A stretch of 64,000 nucleotides of DNA from Hyphococcus flavus (GTDB lineage: Bacteria > Pseudomonadota > Alphaproteobacteria > Caulobacterales > Parvularculaceae), in NCBI RefSeq assembly GCF_028748065.1, contig NZ_CP118166.1:1999501-2063500 (forward strand), written 5' to 3'. A program made the position numbers and the translations under genes. This document shows positions 17,303 through 24,349 of the stretch, one piece after another. How positions within the stretch are numbered: the stretch's first letter is position 1; each line of letters begins with the position of its first letter. The notes below the pieces were generated by a model that saw nothing but the letters and a program-made list of their open reading frames with translations, was not told the DNA's origin and made no database searches.

Positions 17303-18370
17303 TCAAGCTCCCGCTTTCACCGCAAAACTCCACGCCAGCGCCGCGAGGGGCTGAACCTGATCGCCCATCTTTTTTGCTTCCGGGGAGGAGGCGTTGCCCT
17401 GCAGCGAGCGGGCGTAAACGCCCTGAATGATCGAGGCGAGGCGGAACATGTTATAGGCGAGGCAGAAGTCGAGGTGACCGACCGCATCGCGGCCCGTGCG
17501 CTTTGAATAATATTCCGCAGCGGCATCAAGCGTCGGTATACCCTCAGCCCCCAGATCCAGTCCCATCAATCCGCCGCGTACGGAGCGCGGCATGTGCCAG
17601 ACCATCAGAAAGTATGTGAAGTCGGCGAGCGGGTGGCCGAGCGTCGATAATTCCCAGTCGAGAATGGCGAGCGTCTTCGGTTCGCTCGGATGCATGATGG
17701 CGTTATCAAAACGAAAGTCGCCATGAACGATGGAGGTTGCATCATCCGCCGGGATCGCCGTGGGCAGCCATTTGATGAGATTGTTCATCTCCTCGATGGC
17801 CGATGTTTCCGCCGCCTCATACTGTTTCGACCAGCGCCCGATCTGGCGTTCAAAATAATTGCCGGGCTTGCCATAATCACTGAGGCCTGTTGCCTGGTAG
17901 TCCACCATATGCAGGTCAGCGAGCGTGTCGATCAGCGCATGGTAAAGTGGCGCACGATCCTGCTTGGCGACTTCCGGCAGACCCGCATCCCAGAAGATGC
18001 GCCCCTCCACAAAATCCATGATGAAAAAGGCCGTGCCGATGACGCTGTCGTCCTCACACAGGGCATAGGTTTTCGGCACGGGGAAATTTTGCGTGCCGAG
18101 CGCCGTCATCACTTTATATTCGCGGTCGACAGCGTGGGCCGATGGTAGCAATTTGCCCGGCGGCTTGCGGCGTAAGACGTATTTTTTCGACGGCGTGTTG
18201 ATGAGGTAAGTGGGGTTCGACTGGCCGCCCTTGAACTTCTTGATGCTAACGGGGCCTTTAAAACCCTCCACATGCTCTTCCATGTAACGGCTCAGCGCCG
18301 CCTCATCGATTTTCAGGTGTTCGGGCGCGTCGGTGACGCCGGTGAAATCTTCTTTTGCTCTGTCGGCCAT
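17303..18370 (-). CDS. Phosphotransferase (APH/choline-kinase-like, ACAD10-type) family protein
   Basis: A 355-residue protein with the aminoglycoside phosphotransferase/choline kinase fold. The glycine-rich GPVSIKKFKGGQSNPTYLI, the Lys strand KYVLRRKPPGKLLPSAHAVDREY, Brenner's motif VHGDFRFDNAIMH (catalytic Asp) and the metal-binding AILDWELSTLGHPLADFTYFLM are all intact. This subgroup is found fused to or beside acyl-CoA dehydrogenases (ACAD10/11-like) and may phosphorylate hydroxyacyl-CoA substrates; antibiotic resistance is not implied. No dehydrogenase is next to it here. It lies 10 nt after the GDT1-like gene. Confidence 0.9.
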   Translation of the reverse strand: MADRAKEDFTGVTDAPEHLKIDEAALSRYMEEHVEGFKGPVSIKKFKGGQSNPTYLINTPSKKYVLRRKPPGKLLPSAHAVDREYKVMTALGTQNFPVPKTYALCEDDSVIGTAFFIMDFVEGRIFWDAGLPEVAKQDRAPLYHALIDTLADLHMVDYQATGLSDYGKPGNYFERQIGRWSKQYEAAETSAIEEMNNLIKWLPTAIPADDATSIVHGDFRFDNAIMHPSEPKTLAILDWELSTLGHPLADFTYFLMVWHMPRSVRGGLMGLDLGAEGIPTLDAAAEYYSKRTGRDAVGHLDFCLAYNMFRLASIIQGVYARSLQGNASSPEAKKMGDQVQPLAALAWSFAVKAGA

Positions 18371-18380
18371 TTGTTCCTCT

Positions 18381-18659
18381 TCAAGCGCCGCGGAAATGTT
18401 CGATGATCATGAACGCGCCGATGATAACAAATCCGGCGCCAGCAATCAGCTTTAATGGCAGCGCAGCCAGCCATCGGTCGGCGGCCGCGCCTGCGATCAC
18501 CGCAGCGCCGGTCGAGGCGATCAGCGCCAGCGCCGCCGCGAAAAACACCAGCAATTTCGATTTGCCTTCGTCGCTGGCGAACAACACGGTCGCGAGCTGC
18601 GTCTTGTCGCCAAGCTCGGCGAGGAAAACAGCGGCGAAGACGGTGAAAAACGCGGTCAT
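18381..18659 (-). CDS. Half-size TMEM165/GDT1 (UPF0016) membrane protein
   Basis: A 92-residue protein with three hydrophobic helices and one copy of the hallmark motif ELGDKTQ (residues 15-21) in the first helix. Most family members carry two copies and act as Mn2+/Ca2+:H+ exchangers. This one has a single UPF0016 unit, so it would have to work as a dimer or with an unlinked partner. The ATG overlaps the hydrolase stop (ATGA), which gives strong evidence of translational coupling. Confidence 0.88.
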   Translation of the reverse strand: MTAFFTVFAAVFLAELGDKTQLATVLFASDEGKSKLLVFFAAALALIASTGAAVIAGAAADRWLAALPLKLIAGAGFVIIGAFMIIEHFRGA

Positions 18660-19546
18660 GGTTTTACGGTTCCAAGTTTACGGTGAAAATCGAAGAAAGC
18701 ATGCGTCACACGATCCGGCGCTTCGGTGTGCGGGTAGTGGCCGATGTCCTCGAACAAGATGGCATCTGCGTTCGGGACAAGCTCCAGATAATGCTCATAC
18801 ATATGCTTGCCTGAGACCGGGTCGGCGCCGCCGTCGATCAGGCGCATCGGGATATGCGTTTCTTGCAGCGCGCCGACCCAGCGTTCGCGGTTGGCTTTGC
18901 GTTCGGGGATATACTGCATCAGCTTGTGAAAGATTTTTTTGCCGCCGCCTTCCTCGAACAGCGACCAGTGTGCATCGATTTCTTCGTCCGTTGCTTTGGT
19001 GTTTACGCCGAATATACCGTCGAACGCCTTGCGTAATTTATTACGCGACATCTGGCTGCCAAGCAGGGGGCCTAACGGCGTCAACGCGAGTTTCTGGATT
19101 GGTCGCGCACGGTGTTGTTCGGGAAAGAGTCCGCCATTTAAAAACACGATAGACTTGATGGCGAAGCTCAGACTTTTTTCATTCGCCCGCGCCAGCAGTT
19201 CCTGCGCGACGGTGTTCCCATAATCGTGCACGAACAAATGCGCTTCGCTGACCGAAAAATGTTCGAGCAGCGCTTCCTGCAAATCCGCCTGATTGAAAAT
19301 CGAATATTTTATGTTGGTTGGTTTGTCAGAAAGGCCGAAGCCAAGCATGTCGAGGGCTGCAAGGTTGAAATGCTGCGCCAGCTCTGGCCACATGCCCGAC
19401 CAGTCCCATGACGACGTGGGGAAACCATGGATGAGAAGCAGCCATGGTTTTTCGTTATTAGGATCGGCGCTTGTCCACCAGGCGATTGAGTGGCCGCTGA
19501 ATTCCATGCGGCGCGCTTCCTCGCGCCATTTGTCGACGGGAATCAA
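18656..19546 (-). CDS. Alpha/beta hydrolase
   Basis: A 296-residue alpha/beta hydrolase. The oxyanion region LLIHGFPTSSWDWSGMWPEL precedes the nucleophile elbow, which in this sequence is AHLFVHDYGNTVAQELLAR with Asp at the nucleophile position, as in haloalkane dehalogenase and epoxide hydrolase relatives. IGHYPHTEAPDRV carries the catalytic His. The TTG at 19546 overlaps the purD stop; ATG 19507 with a GAGGAA site is an alternative start that loses 13 residues. Substrate unknown; the Asp elbow makes a dehalogenase/epoxide-hydrolase-type reaction possible. Confidence 0.88.
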   Translation of the reverse strand: MIPVDKWREEARRMEFSGHSIAWWTSADPNNEKPWLLLIHGFPTSSWDWSGMWPELAQHFNLAALDMLGFGLSDKPTNIKYSIFNQADLQEALLEHFSVSEAHLFVHDYGNTVAQELLARANEKSLSFAIKSIVFLNGGLFPEQHRARPIQKLALTPLGPLLGSQMSRNKLRKAFDGIFGVNTKATDEEIDAHWSLFEEGGGKKIFHKLMQYIPERKANRERWVGALQETHIPMRLIDGGADPVSGKHMYEHYLELVPNADAILFEDIGHYPHTEAPDRVTHAFFDFHRKLGTVKP

Positions 19547-20817
19547 GACGCGCCCCCAAGCGCGCGCCAGCCGATATCCTTGCGGTAAAACCCGCCGGGC
19601 CAGTCGATAGCCTCAACGCCCGCGTAAGCGCGCGTCACCGCTTCGCGAATGTCAGCGCCTGTGGCGGTGACGTTCAACACGCGTCCGCCATTGGCGAGCA
19701 GCTTGCCGTCTTCTTCCTTCGTGCCTGCATGGAAAACAATGACGCCGGGCAGGTCTTCGGCCTTGTCGACGTTTTTGATCTCAGATCCCTTTTTATAGGC
19801 GCCGGGATAGCCGTCCGCCGCCATGACCACCAGCGCCGCCGCATCGTCACTCCAGTCAATCGCAGCGCCTTTGAGCTGGCCTGTTGCCGCGCGATAAAGC
19901 AGCGGAAGCAAATCACTCCGCATGCGGCGCATCAAAAGCTGACATTCGGGGTCGCCGAAGCGCGCGTTGAATTCAACAAGACGCGGCTGTTCGTCCTTGA
20001 TCATCAGCCCGGCGTACAAAACGCCGACATAAGGCGTGCCACGTTTTTTCATTTCCGCAACAACAGGCTCGATGAGTTGTTTCATCGTGCGTTCGTAAAC
20101 CGTGCCTGTGAAAACAGGCGCCGGGGAATAGGCGCCCATGCCGCCGGTGTTGGGGCCTTCATCTCCGTCATAGGCGCGCTTGTGATCCTGCGCGGCGATC
20201 ATGGGCACGATGTTCTCACCATCGGTGATCGCGAAGAAGCTTGCCTCTTCTCCTTCCATGAATTCCTCGATGACAACTTCAGCGCTCGCATCACCAAATT
20301 TGCCGCCAAGCATCTCGTCCACAGCGCTGTCGGCGTCTTGAAGCGTCTCGGCAATCACCACGCCTTTGCCGGCAGCGAGCCCGTCCGCCTTGATAACATA
20401 AGGGGCGGTCTGCTCGCGCAGGAACGCTTTTGCTGGTTCGGCGTCGCTAAACCGGCCATAGCTGGCGGTGGGTGCGCCTGCAGCGGCGCAGACCTCTTTC
20501 ATGAAACCCTTCGACGATTCGAGCTTCGCCGCCGCCCGGTCCGGCCCAAAGCAAGGGACGCCGCGCTCGCGCAGCGCATCGCCCAAACCAGCGGCCAGCG
20601 GCGCTTCCGGCCCCACCACAACAAGATCAAGAGCCTTTTCGGCGGCGAAATCGGCCAGCGCCTCAATGTCGCCGTCTGAAATGGACAATCTTTCGCCAAT
20701 GTGATTGAGACGGGGGCCGCCAGGCGCCAGATAGAGCTTTGACAATTCGGGGCTTTGCGCGATTTTCCAGCCGAGCGCGTCTTCCCTGCCGCCGCCGCCA
20801 ACCAACAGGACTTTCAC
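19543..20817 (-). CDS. purD: Phosphoribosylamine-glycine ligase
   Basis: A 424-residue GAR synthetase, the second step of purine synthesis. I start it at GTG 20817 (VKVLLVGGGGREDA) because AAGGAG lies just upstream and the family begins there; longer readings to 20844 or 20892 add an unrelated tail. The ATP-grasp features are clear: FMKEVCAAAGAPTASYGRF, PYVIKADGLAAGKGVVIAE, EFMEGEEASFFAITDG, GGMGAYSPAP and VEFNARFGDPECQ. Usual GGGGREHA is GGGGREDA here. It heads a minus-strand run purD, hydrolase, GDT1-like, kinase-like, small basic protein with overlaps of a few nucleotides. Confidence 0.96.
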   Translation of the reverse strand: MKVLLVGGGGREDALGWKIAQSPELSKLYLAPGGPRLNHIGERLSISDGDIEALADFAAEKALDLVVVGPEAPLAAGLGDALRERGVPCFGPDRAAAKLESSKGFMKEVCAAAGAPTASYGRFSDAEPAKAFLREQTAPYVIKADGLAAGKGVVIAETLQDADSAVDEMLGGKFGDASAEVVIEEFMEGEEASFFAITDGENIVPMIAAQDHKRAYDGDEGPNTGGMGAYSPAPVFTGTVYERTMKQLIEPVVAEMKKRGTPYVGVLYAGLMIKDEQPRLVEFNARFGDPECQLLMRRMRSDLLPLLYRAATGQLKGAAIDWSDDAAALVVMAADGYPGAYKKGSEIKNVDKAEDLPGVIVFHAGTKEEDGKLLANGGRVLNVTATGADIREAVTRAYAGVEAIDWPGGFYRKDIGWRALGGAS

Positions 20818-20930
20818 TTGGGCGATCTCCTTTTCATCTGTCATGCGTTTAGGCCCTGCGTTGCGTTTAGGCTTTGGGGCCGCGCCGATCAATGTCAGGT
20901 CGCATGACGAACGGGGAGGAATTGCCGGCT

Positions 20931-22280
20931 ATGCCGGAACGAAAACGGGAAATTCCAGACGGGCCATTGAACCGGTTAGGTCTGAAACTCGCGCCGGTGT
21001 TCCGGCCCTTGATGCGCGTTTACGCCCCGTTTGGCCGCCGCAGCGCAAAATTTCTCGATTATCTGGCTGAAGATGACGCCAGACGCGGACGCTCGGCGCT
21101 CGTGCTGGCGTTGTCGGTCAATCTTGTGGTCCTCACGCTGATGTCGACTTTCGCGCGGGTCAGGATCTGGATTCCCAACGCGCCGAGCGACACGATCCAG
21201 GTGACGCTTGTGGAAACTTTGCCGCTCGATCTGCCTCTCCGTGACCCGGAGATCGAACTTGAGCCCGAACCGGAGCCTGAGCCGGAAGAAGAAGAGCCCG
21301 AACCGGAAATCGTCGAAGAGCCTGAGCCCGAACCTGAGCCGGAACCAGAACCCGAGCCCGAAGAAGAACCGGTGCAGGAAGAAGCTGAGCCGGAGCCCGA
21401 GCCCGAGATTGTCGAGGAGCCGGAACCGGAGCTTCAACTCAATCTGGATGAAGAACCGCTGCTGGCGCCAGAGGCGCAAGAACCCGAACCGCTGATTCCC
21501 GATCCGGCGCCGGCTGAAGAAGATGATCTTTCACTTCCGGAACCGGAGCCAGTTGAAGAAGAACAAACGCCTTTAGAGGACGATGAGGAACCGCTGGTCG
21601 ACGAAGAGCCGCAATCGCCGCTGGAGAGTGGTCTTGATGATATCGTCGGTGAAGATGATTCTGCCGGTGAAGAAGAAGCGACAGACGAAGAAGACGAAAC
21701 CGAAGAGCTTGCGCAGGACGAGCCCGAAGAAATCACTGGCGATGACATGTTCGATGAGGAACCGTCTTTCACCGGGCGGCGTTACGTTCTGCCGCAAGTG
21801 CAGTTGCCGGTAGGCGAAGCAGCAATTTCGCCGGGCGACTCGGGTGTTGTTGCTATTTTCTGTCCCGAACAGTTTGACGATGACGACAAGGCGCAGGAAT
21901 GTGCAGGTCGTCGTGAAATCCGTTCGGGCTGGACACCGGGCTCGAGCGGTGAAGACTGGTCGCGAGCGACAGAATTGTTAGAGGACTCGCGCGAGCGGGG
22001 TGTTTCTGGCCCGACTGCCGGACCGGTGGCGGAGAGATTGGCGCGCGAGCGCGCCCGTCAGCTTGCTGAAGAACTGCGCAATCCAAGCGGCGGTCAGGAT
22101 GATCTCAACAACCTGCCCGATGCAGGTGACGACAATATTATGCGCGGAGTTGAGGGTAACCGGCCCGGTGTCGGACCGGCGCCGTTCGAGCCGTCATGGA
22201 GTTTGCGCGATGACACCCAGCTTTCGGAAGAAGAGATCCGCCGGATGGAAGAAGAGTTGATCGAAGACGATAACGACTAG
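20931..22280 (+). CDS. Acidic Glu-Pro repeat membrane protein (TonB-like layout)
   Basis: A 449-residue protein from ATG 20931, which follows GGGAGGAA. A cytoplasmic basic N-terminus (MPERKREIPDGPLNRLGLKL) and one transmembrane helix (ALVLALSVNLVVLTLMSTFA, about residues 58-77) are followed by roughly 170 residues dominated by Glu and Pro. The C-terminal part has a small Cys-containing domain (VVAIFCPEQFDDDDKAQECAGRREIRSGW) and a charged helical tail. The layout recalls TonB/TolA-type periplasm-spanning proteins, but I see no TonB C-terminal domain and the Pro-rich stretch is Glu- rather than Lys-paired. Divergent from purD; no partner ExbBD genes are nearby. Confidence 0.8.
   Translation: MPERKREIPDGPLNRLGLKLAPVFRPLMRVYAPFGRRSAKFLDYLAEDDARRGRSALVLALSVNLVVLTLMSTFARVRIWIPNAPSDTIQVTLVETLPLDLPLRDPEIELEPEPEPEPEEEEPEPEIVEEPEPEPEPEPEPEPEEEPVQEEAEPEPEPEIVEEPEPELQLNLDEEPLLAPEAQEPEPLIPDPAPAEEDDLSLPEPEPVEEEQTPLEDDEEPLVDEEPQSPLESGLDDIVGEDDSAGEEEATDEEDETEELAQDEPEEITGDDMFDEEPSFTGRRYVLPQVQLPVGEAAISPGDSGVVAIFCPEQFDDDDKAQECAGRREIRSGWTPGSSGEDWSRATELLEDSRERGVSGPTAGPVAERLARERARQLAEELRNPSGGQDDLNNLPDAGDDNIMRGVEGNRPGVGPAPFEPSWSLRDDTQLSEEEIRRMEEELIEDDND
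21254..21425 (+). repeat. Degenerate in-frame Glu-Pro (GAGCCx/GAACCx) repeat tract
   Basis: About 170 nt of hexanucleotide-like units (GAGCCG, GAACCG, GAGCCC, GAACCT) encode EPEPEPEP blocks twice interrupted by EEE and IVEEPE motifs. Units vary at the third codon position, so it is an old protein-level repeat rather than a recent slippage tract, though it could still expand or contract. Confidence 0.8.
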
Positions 22281-22351
22281 TTTCGCAGAAACAATTCGTG
22301 ATTTGTTTAGCTCATTTCCGTTCCCACGTAGCCTAGTTGTCGGAGGCGTTC

Positions 22352-22567
22352 ATGCTCGAAAAAATAGGCTTAGCGGCGCTTGTTATTCTGATCGCGTCAG
22401 AAACCTTCGCCGTGTCTGAGGCTGTGCTCTGGTCTACGGTTTATGCTTTCCATTGGGGCGCGGCTGCGGGTACCGCAGCCCTCGTCATTTCTATTGCATT
22501 AGGAGCGAGCGCCGGTTTTGGTATATTCCGGCTGTCGCAGATCGCGAAACAGAGCGAGCGGCCGTAA
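22352..22567 (+). CDS. Small two-span membrane protein
   Basis: A 71-residue protein starting at ATG 22352, five bases after GGAGG. Two hydrophobic stretches (IGLAALVILIASETFAVSEAVLWSTVYAF and AAAGTAALVISIALGASAGFGIF) and a short basic tail (RLSQIAKQSERP) are seen. I recognise no family. It lies 71 nt after the acidic repeat protein on the same strand and may be cotranscribed, so an accessory role to that protein is possible. Confidence 0.65.
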   Translation: MLEKIGLAALVILIASETFAVSEAVLWSTVYAFHWGAAAGTAALVISIALGASAGFGIFRLSQIAKQSERP

Positions 22568-22580
22568 CGGCTCTGCTAAG

Positions 22581-23045
22581 TTATTCGTGCCCGAATTCGC
22601 GGGTTAGGTAATCGAGAATTTCGTCTCGTGTATCGGGTGTGAGTTCCGCCATGCCCTGTTTCTTCACCATCCAGGTGAGAAGGTAGTCCCAGCCTTCGTG
22701 CGTCTGGCGTTGCTGCATGACGATTTGCAACGAATGACACGCGCCGCAATAGGCTGATACGTTTTCGACGCCATCGCTGCGCGGCAAGCCCCAGTACTCA
22801 TCCAACGGATCGAATTTGGAAGAATGCCCTTTTTCTTGTCTCTTTGCGTAGGGCGTCAAGGCGAGGTAAGCAGGCGCATAGTTGATCTCGCCTGACCAGG
22901 TTTTAGCCATCGATGTAGATGGGGATTCTTTCTGAGCAGAAGTCATTTCACCATCAGATGTAAACAGCCGCATGAATAGCATGACGACAATCACCATAGC
23001 GGCGAGTGTCAAAGCGCGCGCGAAGATGTTCCGCGCCGTTGTCAT
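22581..23045 (-). CDS. Monohaem cytochrome c subunit of sulfite dehydrogenase (SorB-like)
   Basis: A 154-residue protein with an N-terminal membrane anchor or signal (ALTLAAMVIVVMLFMRLF) and one haem c site CGACH in ENVSAYCGACHSLQIVMQQ. A distal Met (WMVKKQGMAELTP) is a candidate sixth ligand. The spacing and the YLTREFG ending resemble SorB, the electron acceptor subunit of sulfite:cytochrome c oxidoreductase. Its start overlaps the stop of the molybdopterin subunit by four nucleotides, which supports a fixed pair. Electrons would pass to the respiratory chain in the periplasm. Confidence 0.82.
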   Translation of the reverse strand: MTTARNIFARALTLAAMVIVVMLFMRLFTSDGEMTSAQKESPSTSMAKTWSGEINYAPAYLALTPYAKRQEKGHSSKFDPLDEYWGLPRSDGVENVSAYCGACHSLQIVMQQRQTHEGWDYLLTWMVKKQGMAELTPDTRDEILDYLTREFGHE

Positions 23046-24271
23046 AAGGCGAAGATCGCGATGCGGTGCTGCAGATTGTTGAGGTAGCCTCGCGGATTCC
23101 AGCCCGGTTGCGTTGCCGGTTGCATGCGGCCCGCATCATCCGTTGCACGCGCCCAGACTTCGTAATAACCGGCTTCGGGCAGAGTGAGTTCGACGCGCCA
23201 ATGCTGCCATGCATAGCGGTTGACTGGCGCGGAGAGTTCTGCGCGGGTCCATGTGGCGCCGAAGTCGATGGAAACGTCCATCGCTGCAACTTCGTTGTCA
23301 CCCGCCCATGCGTGACCTCGGACTTCGAAAACATCGCCTGCACTCACGCGTGCACCGGTCTGCGGCGCGGTGATCAGCGACTTTACCGGCATGGATTGAA
23401 TGATTTCCATATCTTCGTCGGGGACTTCGGTCCCCGGCGCGACCGGATAGCGTGGCACGCGATAGGACTGACCGGTCATTTTTGCACCGTCATGTTCGCG
23501 ATCGCGCACTTCGATGCGCGTCAGCCATTTTTGCGAACATGAACCGGGCCAGCCGGGCGCTGCCAGCCGTAAGGGATATCCATTCAGCAAGGGTATATCG
23601 CCGCCATTCATGGCGTAAGCGATGATGGTGTGCGGCTCTATCGCTTTTTCTATTGGTATGCCACGCGAAAGCGGAGATTTTTCAGGATCGCCGGATAGAT
23701 GAATGTCGGCGCCGTAATGGCCCGTGTAAACGGCGGTGGATTTTACGCCAGCGCGATCCAGCACGTCGCGCAGGCGCACGCCCGTCCAGTTCGCGCAACT
23801 GACAGCGCCGAACGTCCATTGGTTGCCGCGCGCGGCAGGCGTCATGAATTTACGGCCGTTGCCGCCGCATTCGATTTGAAGTTGTAGCTTTACTTCTTCA
23901 AAATCGTTCTTGAGATCATCGATCGAAAGGTCGAGCGTCGTTTCGACTTCGCCATCAATGACAAGCCGCCAGTCCGCGACGTCTTCAGCAGTGACCGCCG
24001 GCGTCAGGCCGTTGTTGCGCACGAACATGTGCTCGCCGGACGTTACGTTTTCATCAAGCAGATGCGGCGGCGTTTCCGCTGCAATCGGGCGATCGCTCAA
24101 AACCGAAAGCCCTGATTTGCCGGGAAGGATGTTTTCCTGCGCGAGTGCGACGGGTTGCATGCCCGCTGGCAAGAACCGCGCGAAGGGAACCGGAAAACCC
24201 AGAACAGAGAACGCTGCGCCACCGCTGATCAGCGCCCGGCGTGTAAGCCGATGCTTTGTTGTGTCCATCAT
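23042..24271 (-). CDS. Sulfite oxidase-family molybdopterin enzyme (SorA/SoxC-like)
   Basis: A 409-residue periplasmic molybdoenzyme. The N-terminus carries a Tat-like signal (LTRRALISGGAAFSVLGF). The oxidoreductase molybdopterin domain shows FVRNNGLTP, the molybdenum-ligand Cys in LQIECGGNGRKFM (about residue 135), GVRLRDVLDRAGVK and NGYPLRLAAPGWPGSCSQKWLTRIEV. A C-terminal Mo-co dimerisation domain follows (RVSAGDVFEVRGHAWAGDNEVAAMDVS, ATDDAGRMQPATQPGWNPRGY). With the adjacent cytochrome gene it forms a SorAB-type sulfite dehydrogenase that detoxifies or respires sulfite. It sits between purD and xseA in what is otherwise a housekeeping neighbourhood. Confidence 0.9.
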   Translation of the reverse strand: MMDTTKHRLTRRALISGGAAFSVLGFPVPFARFLPAGMQPVALAQENILPGKSGLSVLSDRPIAAETPPHLLDENVTSGEHMFVRNNGLTPAVTAEDVADWRLVIDGEVETTLDLSIDDLKNDFEEVKLQLQIECGGNGRKFMTPAARGNQWTFGAVSCANWTGVRLRDVLDRAGVKSTAVYTGHYGADIHLSGDPEKSPLSRGIPIEKAIEPHTIIAYAMNGGDIPLLNGYPLRLAAPGWPGSCSQKWLTRIEVRDREHDGAKMTGQSYRVPRYPVAPGTEVPDEDMEIIQSMPVKSLITAPQTGARVSAGDVFEVRGHAWAGDNEVAAMDVSIDFGATWTRAELSAPVNRYAWQHWRVELTLPEAGYYEVWARATDDAGRMQPATQPGWNPRGYLNNLQHRIAIFAL

Positions 24272-24326
24272 AAAAATCGCCCCAATCTCGGGTAGGAGTT
24301 TAGGGCGATTTTACGAGCAATGCGAA

Positions 24327-24343
24327 AGCGGCTTTACGCCGCT
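24327..24343 (-). terminator. Possible weak terminator after the TPR protein gene
   Basis: On the minus strand, six nucleotides after the TPR gene stop, AGCGGC and GCCGCT form a perfect 6-bp stem with a 5-nt loop, followed only by TTTCGC. The short T-run makes it weak; read-through into the sulfite dehydrogenase genes is possible. Confidence 0.4.
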
Positions 24344-24349
24344 CCCGGT

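Noticed and set aside
17303-18370. Aminoglycoside resistance gene
   Set aside because: The fold is shared, but the ACAD10-like phosphotransferase blocks and operon with purD point to a metabolic role.
18355-19152. 265-residue plus-strand frame
   Set aside because: Antisense to the GDT1-like and alpha/beta hydrolase genes, Arg/Ser rich, no domain.
19729-20679. 316-residue plus-strand frame
   Set aside because: Antisense to purD; purD motifs are unmistakable on the other strand.
21254-21425. Possible CRISPR-like or tandem DNA repeat
   Set aside because: Units are 6-12 nt, contiguous, variable at codon third positions and in frame with a protein; no spacers.
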